From contig JAFAYS010001054.1 of assembly GCA_019240175.1 (NCBI GenBank), positions 1 through 15,861 of the forward strand: 15,861 nt of DNA. Direction: 5' to 3'. Both the position numbers and the translations under genes were made by a program. Of this stretch, positions 1 through 9,319 are shown in pieces (the first letter of the stretch is position 1; every line of letters begins with the position of its first letter). The notes under the pieces were generated by a model, which saw nothing but the letters and a program-made list of their open reading frames with translations, did not search any database and was not told the DNA's origin. Source of the stretch: Chloroflexota bacterium (lineage in GTDB: Bacteria; Chloroflexota; Chloroflexia; Chloroflexales; Kallotenuaceae).

Positions 1-2
1 AT

Positions 3-959
3 CCCGGCAGCCGGCAGATGTGCTCAACCGGACGGCTGCTGCGCTACAGCAACGGTGCCTGGACGCTGACACCCGGCGAGGCACATAACTTCCAGCCGGT
101 CGTGCTGGGCCTGTTTCCCGGCACCAATCGTGGCTGGGCCTCGTTCGTCGGCTGCTCGGTGCTCGACAATCATCCGCCGGCCCAGCGCCTGCGCTTCGAC
201 AACGGCACGTTCACGCCTGATACCAGCGGCGGCACCGCGATCGTGCCCGACACCTACGCGCTGCTCAGCGAAGATGTGCAGTGGGCCGCAGGCGACGGAC
301 GACCGATGCGCTTCAGCGCCGAGTCGCTGCCAACCGAGCGCGTGACGGGCAGCCAGCCGGGCGGGCGCTACTTCCCCGAGACCGGCCACTCGATCGCCGG
401 TGCCTTCCGCCAGTACTACGAGTCGCACGGCCTGGAGCTTGGCGATCGCGGCGTGTCGGCGCGTGAGTCGCTGGCGCTGTTCGGCTACCCGCTGACCGAG
501 ACCTTCACCGAGATGAATCCCGACACCGGCGAGCTGCTGATGACACAATACTTCGAGCGCGCACGCATGGAGTATCACCCGAACAATCCCGAGCCCTACA
601 AGGTGCTGCTGGGCCGGCTTGGCGCGTCCTCGCTGATTGGGCGCGAGAACGTGCTGACGCGGCCTACCGGCGACGTGCCGCCCACGCCTCCTGAGTGCGA
701 GCTCTTCATCGAGACCGGCCACACACTCTGCCCGCCACTGAAAGCGTTCTGGCAGAGCAACGGCGGCCTGGCAGTGTACGGCTATCCGATCAACACCGCT
801 CGCAACGAGATCAGCCAGACCGACGGCCAAACCTATCTGACGCAATGGTACGAGCGCGAACGGCTGGAATATCATCCTGAACTGAGCGGCACGCCCTACG
901 AGGTGCTGCTGGGACTGCTCGGCGCTGAAGAGCTGCGCGTGCGAGGGTACGTGCAGTAG
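3..959 (+). CDS. Probable exported protein with two Chloroflexota-type 'YFER…EYHP…VLLG-LG' repeats (5' partial)
   Basis: The reading frame is open to the left edge, and the first ATG (base 18) has no Shine-Dalgarno sequence, so the true start is probably outside the window. Numbering from that ATG, residues about 117-206 and 227-306 are two copies of one repeat. Each begins ETGH, has an aromatic-rich helix (FRQYYESHG / LKAFWQSNG), then FGYPLTE / YGYPINT, a TQYFERARMEYHP / TQWYERERLEYHP block, and ends PY-VLLG-LGA. A Pro-rich linker separates them (about 214-226). Such repeats are typical of secreted or surface proteins in Chloroflexota, often after enzymatic or peptidoglycan-related domains. 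The preceding ~110 residues are not recognised. There are no membrane segments in the visible part. The export signal would be upstream and unseen. Function unknown. The family call is a pattern match from memory. Confidence 0.75.
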   Translation, partial: PGSRQMCSTGRLLRYSNGAWTLTPGEAHNFQPVVLGLFPGTNRGWASFVGCSVLDNHPPAQRLRFDNGTFTPDTSGGTAIVPDTYALLSEDVQWAAGDGRPMRFSAESLPTERVTGSQPGGRYFPETGHSIAGAFRQYYESHGLELGDRGVSARESLALFGYPLTETFTEMNPDTGELLMTQYFERARMEYHPNNPEPYKVLLGRLGASSLIGRENVLTRPTGDVPPTPPECELFIETGHTLCPPLKAFWQSNGGLAVYGYPINTARNEISQTDGQTYLTQWYERERLEYHPELSGTPYEVLLGLLGAEELRVRGYVQ

Positions 960-963
960 CGAA

Positions 964-1003
964 GGAACAAAGGAACAAGCGAACAAGGGAACAAAGGAAC
1001 AAG
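964..1003 (+). repeat. Five tandem octamers of GGAACAAR
   Basis: Five uninterrupted 8-bp units follow the stop of the upstream gene: GGAACAAA, GGAACAAG, CGAACAAG, GGAACAAA, GGAACAAG. The period is exactly 8 bases. The last two units can pair, with one mismatch and wobble, with the opposite-strand units at 1028-1041, giving a hairpin just past the stop codon at 959. The same octamer recurs at 1106-1137 and 13060-13089 (reverse orientation) and in related form at 11231-11258. Confidence 0.9.
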
Positions 1004-1027
1004 CTCTCAGCTTCGACCTTTGCTCCC

Positions 1028-1137
1028 TGTTCTTTTGTTCCTTTCCACGTTCTCACTGCTATATCTCCTATCCAAGTCTCGACAGATGAAGGAAACTTGC
1101 ACTTTCTTTGTTCTTTTGTTTCTTTGTTCCTTTGTTC
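1028..1137 (-). repeat. Reverse-oriented GGAACAAR units, in two clusters
   Basis: Two units lie at 1028-1041. A second cluster of four (CTTTGTTC, TTTTGTTT, CTTTGTTC, CTTTGTTC) lies at 1106-1137 with exact 8-base period. Together with 964-1003 they make an inverted arrangement around about 100 bases of non-coding DNA. Bases 1042-1105 between the clusters hold CACTGCTA and then TGAAGGAAACTTGCA (1087-1101), which recur in near-identical form at about 11271-11293. No gene is supported here; the short open frame across it comes from the T-rich repeats. Confidence 0.8.
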
Positions 1138-1157
1138 TTCTCGGTCTTTCGTCCACC

Positions 1158-1186
1158 TTGACGCCGCCTGAGGCATGGACTATACT
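1158..1186 (+). promoter_or_regulatory. Sigma-70-type promoter of the ileS T-box leader
   Basis: TTGACG (1158-1163) and TATACT (1181-1186) are separated by exactly 17 bases, a near-consensus housekeeping promoter. Transcription would begin near 1192, just before the T-box Stem I, which is the expected arrangement for a riboswitch-controlled synthetase gene. Confidence 0.8.
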
Positions 1187-1191
1187 TTGCA

Positions 1192-1476
1192 CTACAAAAG
1201 CAACGACGGGGAAGAGTAGGCTGCGCGCACTACATCAGAGAGCCTGTGGACGGTGCGAACAGGCGTAGGCAGCGGATCGAACATCACCCCTGAGCTGATC
1301 GCTGAACCGTGGCGGAGCATGAAACCTTCGCGGCGAAGTAGACCGATCCGGCATCGTCAGCCGTTACCAGCGACGGAGATGTGATAGCATCTCACCGAGC
1401 GGACGCATGCGTGCGTCAAGCGGGGTGGTACCGCGGGGTTATAACGCCTCGTCCCTGATTGGGGACGGGGTTTTTT
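1192..1476 (+). promoter_or_regulatory. Isoleucine T-box riboswitch leader of ileS
   Basis: The leader senses uncharged tRNA-Ile and lets transcription pass into ileS when charging is low. Visible parts in order: the Stem I base, GGGG (1208-1211) with CCCC (1287-1290); the specifier-loop strand AAGAGTAG (1212-1219); a helix CTGC/GCAG; AG-rich distal elements near 1235-1262; the specifier codon ATC (1283-1285) followed by the usual purine A; a helix GAGATG/CATCTC (1376-1393); the T-box core GGGTGGTACCGCG (1423-1435); and a terminator. The TGGT of the T-box would pair with an acceptor end ACCA, fitting the A73 discriminator of tRNA-Ile. Start is set from the promoter. Specifier assignment is by position, not by folding software. 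Confidence 0.92.
1447..1476 (+). terminator. T-box-controlled intrinsic terminator
   Basis: A 9-bp stem (1447-1455 with 1462-1470, one G-U pair) closes loop TGATTG and is followed by TTTTTT (1471-1476). It lies just after the T-box core, so it is the 'off' alternative to the antiterminator. This indicates transcriptional rather than translational control. Bases 1477-1577, from here to ileS, show only the ileS ribosome binding site. Confidence 0.9.
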
Positions 1477-1577
1477 GATCCCTGCCGAACGATCGGCGGG
1501 ACGATTGCCCGGCCAGATGCGGCACACATCGCGCGGAGCAGACGCCTGATAAGCAGGCGAGTCAAGGAGCTTGTAGC

Positions 1578-4790
<3,213 letters not shown>

Positions 4791-4815
4791 AGTGGCGGTC
4801 GGATCATGAGTTTTG

Positions 4816-4848
4816 CGGGACGGGCGTGTATGCGTCCGTCCCGGTTTT
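4816..4848 (+). terminator. Intrinsic terminator after ileS
   Basis: An 11-bp stem (CGGGACGGGCG, 4816-4826, with 4833-4843, one G-T pair) closes loop TGTATG and is followed by TTTT (4845-4848). It lies 25 bases past the ileS stop and isolates ileS from the protease gene. Confidence 0.93.
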
Positions 4849-4890
4849 CATCTACGACACATGCGTCATACATTTTTGGCGTCCGTACGG

Positions 4891-4896
4891 TATAAT
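4891..4896 (+). promoter_or_regulatory. Candidate -10 element for the serine protease gene
   Basis: A perfect TATAAT stands about 130 bases upstream of the protease start, beyond the ileS terminator. The expected -35 position (about 4868-4873, ATACAT) is a weak match, so the site rests mainly on the -10 hexamer and its intergenic position. The resulting 5' leader would be about 125 bases. Confidence 0.5.
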
Positions 4897-5027
4897 ACGC
4901 CCCGCATTACTAGCACCCCTCGTATCCAAGCTTATGTTTGCTCCTGAGTGTCCGCTTTGTCGCCATGACAGCGCGGGTCAGCAGAGTCGCTGCCGGCTCT
5001 GGTTCAGCCTTTAGCAAGGAGAAGATC

Positions 5028-5816
5028 ATGCGGAGTAAGCTCGTCGTCGTTCTGTCGCTGGTCGCCGTTATGCTCGCCGCGATCGCGCCCGCCCGCGCCA
5101 TCACCTACGGCCAGCTGGACGGCAACCGTCATCCCAACGTCGGCGCGATGGTGGCGGAATGGCGCGCCGCCGGCCAGAAAGATCTGTTTTGCACCGGCAC
5201 GTTGATCTCGCCAACTGTGTTTGTTACCGCTGCTCACTGCACCGCCTATCTCGAAGCGCTGGGCCTTGAGCAGATCTGGGTCACCTTCGACTCGCACTTC
5301 AACGCCGCGACCGCCACGCTCTACCCCGGCACGCTGCACACCAATCCCGGCTACAACCAGCGCCAGTCGGATAGCGGCGATATCGCTGTAGTGGTGCTGG
5401 ATCAGCCGATCACGCATCTGACGCCGGCCCGGCTGCCCACCGCTGGCCTGCTGGATCAGCTGCGGGCGCAGAACGGCCTGAAAGATCAGACCTTCACTGC
5501 GGTTGGCTACGGCGCGCTGGAAGCCACGCGCAGCGACGGACGCCCGGTCAACAATACCAGTGTCGATCGGCGCTTCTCGACCTCGCGCTTCAACGCGCTT
5601 AATCCGGGCTACATCCGCCTTTCGCAGAACAACGCGACCGGCGACAGCGGCACGTGCTACGGCGATTCGGGCGGCCCGAACTTCCTGGGCACCTCGGATG
5701 TGCTCGCAGCCATCACGACCACCGGCGACGCGCTGTGCTGGGCGACCAACGTCGACTACCGCCTCGACACGCAGTCGGCGCGCACGTTCTTGGCGAATTA
5801 TGTCACGCTGCCCTAG
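5028..5816 (+). CDS. Secreted S1-family (chymotrypsin-fold) serine protease
   Basis: Predicted exported endopeptidase of 262 aa. ATG 5028 is chosen over an upstream in-frame ATG (4938) because AAGGAG (5016-5021) lies 6 bases before it and a signal peptide begins right there: MRSK, a hydrophobic core, then ARA with cleavage likely after residue 24. There is almost no propeptide. The catalytic triad is visible: H70 in VTAAHC, D118 in SGDIAVVVLD, and S214 in CYGDSGGPN. C55/C71 and C210/C237 are plausible disulfide partners. By alignment to C191-Q-G-D-S195 of chymotrypsin, the residue at position 189 is Gly208, not Asp, so trypsin-like Arg/Lys specificity is not supported. Its own promoter candidate and strong terminator suggest a single-gene unit. 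The substrate is unknown. Confidence 0.93.
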   Translation: MRSKLVVVLSLVAVMLAAIAPARAITYGQLDGNRHPNVGAMVAEWRAAGQKDLFCTGTLISPTVFVTAAHCTAYLEALGLEQIWVTFDSHFNAATATLYPGTLHTNPGYNQRQSDSGDIAVVVLDQPITHLTPARLPTAGLLDQLRAQNGLKDQTFTAVGYGALEATRSDGRPVNNTSVDRRFSTSRFNALNPGYIRLSQNNATGDSGTCYGDSGGPNFLGTSDVLAAITTTGDALCWATNVDYRLDTQSARTFLANYVTLP

Positions 5817-5846
5817 CTGATCGCTTGCCAACCGGTAGAATGAGCA

Positions 5847-5883
5847 ACGCGCCCGGATCAGATCGATCTGGGCGCGTCGTTTT
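5847..5883 (+). terminator. Intrinsic terminator after the protease gene
   Basis: A 13-bp stem (5847-5859 with 5865-5877, one G-T pair) closes a 5-base loop; TTTT follows at 5880-5883. It lies 31 bases past the protease stop. The next gene converges from the right and ends at 5968. The stem could also act on that transcript, but no T-run follows it on the minus strand. Bases 5884-5967 show nothing further. Confidence 0.92.
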
Positions 5884-5967
5884 GCCGGCTAGAGTGAAAA
5901 ATATTCTATAGATGGTGAGGATACGCGTGGAGCATGTGGCTAGATCGCGTTCAAGCAGATGTGGTGC

Positions 5968-6663
5968 TCAGCCAATCAGCGCGGCCCGATCGATGCCCGG
6001 CAGATTGAGCTGCATCTCGGCATCGCCGCGCATACCCAGCGCGGAGCGAATTGTGTCGACGACCTGCTGCCGATGCGCGGTCACATTGACTACATCCAGC
6101 TCGTCGGTGTCGATCGTTGTCACCGGGCACAGATCAAAGCGGCGCAGCCAGTCCTCATAGCGGCGATTCAGATGCTCAAGATAGGATCGTGGGATCTGGC
6201 GCTCGGAAGATCGCGCCCGCCCATTGATGCGCTCGCAGAGCGTGGAAACATCGGCCCGCAGATAGATCACCAGCGTCGGCGGCGGCGTAGAGTGAGTCAA
6301 CGCCTGATAAAGCCGCCGGTAGGTGCGAAAATCGCGATGCGAGAGAATGCCCTGCTCCAGCAAGCCTTTGACGAAAACCTCGTAGTCCTCGTACATCGAG
6401 CGATCCTGCACGACCGAGATCGGCGTGTCGGCGATCTCCTGCTGCTGCTCGAAGCGCTGCGACAAAAACCAGATCTGAGAGTGAAAGCCCCACCGCTCGC
6501 GATTGGCGTAATAATCCTCAAGGTACGGATGATCCGCAACCAGCTCATAGTAGGGCTGCCAGTCGAACACATCTGCTAAAATGCCTACCAGAGTGGACTT
6601 GCCGACGCCGATGTTTCCGGCAATGCTGACGTAATGCCGCCGTCCGTGTGGTTCTGTCGCCAC
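5968..6663 (-). CDS. Deoxynucleoside kinase (dAK/dGK-like)
   Basis: Phosphorylates deoxynucleosides for nucleotide salvage; cytoplasmic P-loop enzyme of about 231 aa, the usual size for the dNK family. The start chosen is GTG at 6663, which has GGGAG seven bases upstream; an in-frame TTG at 6699 would add 12 residues without a ribosome binding site. With the GTG as residue 1, Walker A GNIGVGKST is 16-24. The substrate block follows as E40 in YELVADHPYL and ERWGFHSQIWFL. QDRSMYED carries the D87-R88 pair. An Arg-rich LID (RINGRARSSER, about 145-155) is typical. The pattern is closest to the bacterial deoxyadenosine/deoxyguanosine kinases, but substrate choice cannot be decided here. It is convergent with the protease gene and divergent from the HAD gene. 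Confidence 0.92.
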   Translation of the reverse strand: MATEPHGRRHYVSIAGNIGVGKSTLVGILADVFDWQPYYELVADHPYLEDYYANRERWGFHSQIWFLSQRFEQQQEIADTPISVVQDRSMYEDYEVFVKGLLEQGILSHRDFRTYRRLYQALTHSTPPPTLVIYLRADVSTLCERINGRARSSERQIPRSYLEHLNRRYEDWLRRFDLCPVTTIDTDELDVVNVTAHRQQVVDTIRSALGMRGDAEMQLNLPGIDRAALIG

Positions 6664-6719
6664 AGATTTGCTCCCATGTCGCTCTTCGCCGCCCAACAAC
6701 CTCGCGAGGGGTCGTCGCG

Positions 6720-6728
6720 ATTATAGCA
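6720..6728 (-). promoter_or_regulatory. Extended -10 promoter of the kinase gene
   Basis: On the minus strand TGCTATAAT gives a perfect -10 with the TGn extension. The 14-base context ATGCTATAATCGCG (6729 down to 6716) is identical to that of the branching-enzyme promoter at 13100-13113. The -35 position (TGCTTG at 17-base spacing) is poor, as is common with extended -10 sites. The leader to the GTG start would be about 50 bases. Confidence 0.75.
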
Positions 6729-6848
6729 TACTGCTCTGGCCCCAAGCAGGTTTTTTCAGCCGGTGAATTGAACATCTGTACGACAAAAGCCCGTAGCCGA
6801 TCGCAGTCAGGGCTGGTACACTCCTGTTCCTTTACGGGAGACATACAC

Positions 6849-7448
6849 ATGGATGTTAAGGCTGTTATTTTCGATGCCGACGGTGTGCTGCTCACCTCAG
6901 GCTTCTTCTCCGAGGAGCTTGAGCGCAGCTATGGCCTGCCCACATCCGCTACGCTGCCTTTCTTCACCAGCGCGCTTGAGCCATGCCTGGTGGGCCAGGC
7001 CGACCTGAAGCAGGAGCTAGCACCATTCCTCAAGCAGTGGAGCTGGCCCGGCTCGGTGGATGACTTTATCGAGCGCTGGTTTAGCCACGGTGCCAGCGTT
7101 GACCCGCGCATCGTCGCGACGATCGCCGAGCTACGCCGGCGCGGCCTGCGCTGCTATCTGGCGACCAACCAGGAGCCCTACCGCATGGCCTACATACGCG
7201 AGCAGATGGGCTTCGAGCAGATCTTCGACGACTTCTTTTTCTCGGGCGGGATCGGCTGCAAAAAAACCGATAGCCGGTTTTACCAGGTGGTCATGCAAGC
7301 AACCGATCTGCGCGGTGCTGAAATCCTGTTCTGGGACGATACCTTCGAGAATATTGTCGCGGCGCGTGAGCAGGGCTGGCACGCCGAGCACTACCGCTCG
7401 TTCGAGGAATTCGAGCAGACGCTGGCAACATACCTGCAGAACGCTTAA
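6849..7448 (+). CDS. HAD-superfamily hydrolase (subfamily IA-like), putative phosphatase
   Basis: Predicted small cytoplasmic phosphohydrolase, 199 aa. ATG 6849 follows GGGAG (6836-6840) at 8 bases; the frame is open farther upstream, but only this start places motif I at the N-terminus as the family requires. Motif I is D9-A-D11-G-V, with nucleophile and acid/base. Motif II is T106 in YLATNQ, motif III is K138/K139 in GCKKTDSRFY, and motif IV is D163-D164 in LFWDDTFENIVAAREQGW. Residues about 15-85 form a helical C1 cap. The substrate is unknown; the closest general match is the phosphoglycolate-phosphatase/haloacid dehalogenase-like group. Transcribed away from the kinase gene. A weak extended -10 (TGGTACACT, 6814-6822) may serve it. 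Confidence 0.88.
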   Translation: MDVKAVIFDADGVLLTSGFFSEELERSYGLPTSATLPFFTSALEPCLVGQADLKQELAPFLKQWSWPGSVDDFIERWFSHGASVDPRIVATIAELRRRGLRCYLATNQEPYRMAYIREQMGFEQIFDDFFFSGGIGCKKTDSRFYQVVMQATDLRGAEILFWDDTFENIVAAREQGWHAEHYRSFEEFEQTLATYLQNA

Positions 7449-7454
7449 GCAGCG

Positions 7455-7483
7455 CGCGGCACGAAGATTTCGTGCCGCGTCTT
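7455..7483 (+). terminator. Hairpin between convergent HAD and histidine kinase genes
   Basis: A perfect 11-bp stem, CGCGGCACGAA (7455-7465) with its complement at 7469-7479, closes a 3-base loop. It lies 7 bases past the HAD stop and 32 bases beyond the end of the converging kinase gene. The following TCTTC is a poor U-tract, so termination is plausible but less certain than at the other hairpins. Confidence 0.65.
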
Positions 7484-7510
7484 CACTGCTGTGATGTTGA
7501 AGCATGCTCG

Positions 7511-9184
7511 CTAGGTGAACGGAATACGGATCAAGACGGTCGTGCCCTGGCCAAGCTGCGAGCTCACTTCCCAACTGCCGCCGATCAGCTGCGCCCGCTC
7601 GCGCATGTTGAGCAGGCCAAAGCTGCTGCGCTGCATGTAGTTCCCCTGTGTGCGGCGCACATCGAAGCCGCGCCCGTTATCGCGAATCTCGACAACCATC
7701 GCCGCGCCGTCGTCCCAGACGCGAATCCAGACATCGCTGGCGGCGGCGTGCTTGCGTACGTTGCTCAGCGACTCTTGAATAATAATAAACATCGCCGATT
7801 CGGCCTCCACCGACAGGCGGCGTAGATTCGTCGGTGCGTCCAGATGGATCAGCAGCTCGTTGGAGTCGTAGAAGCGCGCGATGTACTTATGCAGCACGAC
7901 GACCAGGCCTTCCTCGGCGATGCCCAGCGGACGTAGCTCGTACAGCACGGTACGCAGATCCTGAGTCGCGCGATTCAGCTGATCGCGCAGGCCATCAAGC
8001 GCGCGAGGCAATTGATCTGGTGCTCGCTCGGCGACGCGGCGCACATACTGCACATTCAGCTCAGCCACCGCGACCTGCTGAACCGGCCCGTCGTGGAGGT
8101 CACGCGCCATCTGGGTGCGCACCTCGACCTCGCGCCGGAGCAGCCGCTCACGCTCGATCCGCAACGACTCGGCGAGCTGATCGACCTCGGCTTCGACCTG
8201 CTTGGCGCGCATCAGCTGGCCGATCTGATGGCCAAAGGTCGTCAGCAGCGCCAGTAGGTCGGGATCGACGGCCTTGCTGGTACGGCTAAACAGCCCGAGC
8301 ACACCGCAGATCGCGCCGCCGCCAACGATCGGCAGGGAGAGCGCGGCCTCAAAGCGGGCTGAAGATGGGCCCAGCGGCTCGATCAGATCGGCCTCTTGCA
8401 GCTCGTCGGCGATCCACAGCGGCGTGTTGCTGGTCCACACGCGGCCAACGATCCCGGCGTCGGGAGCGAAGAGCGCCTGTTGGTCGAAGATCGAGGCGGC
8501 CTCCTCGTCCAGATCCCTTGTCTCCCACAGCGAGATACAGCGCAGCAGCGTGGTCTGTGCATCGACCGCCCAGACCGCGCCCAGATCCCAGCCCAGCGTT
8601 TCGCAGAAGGTTTGTAGAATGTCGCGCAGGGCAGCATCGAGGGTTGCCGCCGTGAGCGGCGCACGCGTGACGGCGCTATGCAGCTTGAGATGCAGATCCA
8701 GCTTGGCGCGCGCATGACGATCCACCTCTTCGGCGGCACCTTGACGCGACAGCGCGTTGGTCAGCAGCGTCGTCGCCAGCACAAAATCGTCGAGCGAGAC
8801 CGCCGGGTCCGGCGCGACGACATGCAACGCGCCCACATAGCGCTCGTTGCTGCTCAGCGGGATCGTCAGTAGCGGCGTGTCGGCGCACTCATGCCAGAGC
8901 GGAAAGCGCTGCCGGGGCGCAAACTGGCGCTCGGCCTGAAGCAGCTCGTGCATCACATACTCCGTCAGCGTGCCATGCGTCACCACGATCGGCGCGGCGG
9001 CTGGCTGCTGGTAGGTGATCATACAGCCGCTCGCGCCGGCACCGCTGCACATCAGCTCGGCGGCGACGGTCAGCAGTTGAACGGTATCGCGACCATCAAG
9101 CGTGGTGAGAAAGCAGAGCTGTCGCCAGCGTTGCAGGCTGTTCAACGGTCGGGGAAGTGGACCTTCAGAAATCATGTCAAGCAT
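7511..9184 (-). CDS. Cytoplasmic two-GAF histidine kinase, NarL/DegS type (HisKA_3 + HATPase)
   Basis: Sensor kinase of 557 aa with no transmembrane segment. ATG 9184 is preceded by TAAGG at 7 bases. Residues about 30-150 are a divergent GAF-like region (GALHVV near 119). Residues about 170-330 are a clearer GAF domain (LGWDLGAVW, GIVGRVW, LSLPIVGGGAICGVLGLFS). A charged coiled helix (330-360) leads to the HisKA_3 phosphoacceptor H364 in ARDLHDGPVQQ. The ATPase domain shows the N-box N475 in ESLSNVRKHA, DNGRGF (502-507), GLLNMRERA and GQGTT. Such kinases phosphorylate LuxR-type response regulators. None lies in this window, so the partner must be elsewhere. It may follow the AOR gene on one transcript (136-base spacer). 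Ligand unknown. Confidence 0.93.
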   Translation of the reverse strand: MLDMISEGPLPRPLNSLQRWRQLCFLTTLDGRDTVQLLTVAAELMCSGAGASGCMITYQQPAAAPIVVTHGTLTEYVMHELLQAERQFAPRQRFPLWHECADTPLLTIPLSSNERYVGALHVVAPDPAVSLDDFVLATTLLTNALSRQGAAEEVDRHARAKLDLHLKLHSAVTRAPLTAATLDAALRDILQTFCETLGWDLGAVWAVDAQTTLLRCISLWETRDLDEEAASIFDQQALFAPDAGIVGRVWTSNTPLWIADELQEADLIEPLGPSSARFEAALSLPIVGGGAICGVLGLFSRTSKAVDPDLLALLTTFGHQIGQLMRAKQVEAEVDQLAESLRIERERLLRREVEVRTQMARDLHDGPVQQVAVAELNVQYVRRVAERAPDQLPRALDGLRDQLNRATQDLRTVLYELRPLGIAEEGLVVVLHKYIARFYDSNELLIHLDAPTNLRRLSVEAESAMFIIIQESLSNVRKHAAASDVWIRVWDDGAAMVVEIRDNGRGFDVRRTQGNYMQRSSFGLLNMRERAQLIGGSWEVSSQLGQGTTVLIRIPFT

Positions 9185-9192
9185 CGATCATC

Positions 9193-9219
9193 CTTAGCCG
9201 AAACATTCGGCGAGCTAAG
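9193..9219 (-). other. Nested inverted repeat covering the ribosome binding site of the kinase gene
   Basis: GCCGAA-ACA-TTCGGC (9197-9211) forms a 6-bp hairpin, and outer arms CTTAGC/GCTAAG (9193-9198, 9214-9219) extend or compete with it. In the minus-strand mRNA the outer arm contains TAAGG, the Shine-Dalgarno for the start at 9184. The fold could therefore mask ribosome entry. The inverted repeats are seen; the regulatory role is inferred. Confidence 0.45.
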
Positions 9220-9230
9220 CCCTGATCACC

Positions 9231-9278
9231 CTCAAGCTGAACATTGTGCAACCCGGCACCTGCGGCTTCAGCTTTGAG
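9231..9278 (-). other. Imperfect hairpin in the AOR-kinase spacer
   Basis: CTCAAGCTGAA (9231-9241) pairs with 9267-9278 over 11 bp with one bulged base and a 25-base loop. No T-run follows on the minus strand, so this is not a standard terminator. GAACAT (9239-9244) could instead pair with ATGTTC (9292-9297), which would exclude the first stem. The rest of the 135-base spacer shows no clear promoter. Confidence 0.4.
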
Positions 9279-9319
9279 CACCGCCGATCGGATGTTCAAC
9301 CCTTATTCTTCAAGAGCAA

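Noticed and set aside
24..986. Long minus-strand open frame (about 320 codons) opposite the repeat-protein gene
   Set aside because: It mirrors the GC-rich plus-strand gene, has no recognisable domain, and the plus strand carries the clear internal protein repeats.
964..1137. Possible CRISPR-like array
   Set aside because: Units are 8 bp and contiguous with no unique spacers, and no cas genes are present.
1020..1268. Small hydrophobic open frame (82 codons) that looks like a membrane peptide
   Set aside because: Its Leu/Phe-rich stretch is made by the TTTGTTC repeats, and it runs through the ileS promoter and into T-box Stem I.
5884..5967. Possible small gene or RNA between the protease and kinase ends
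   Set aside because: No promoter, ribosome site or stable hairpin beyond the protease terminator was visible.
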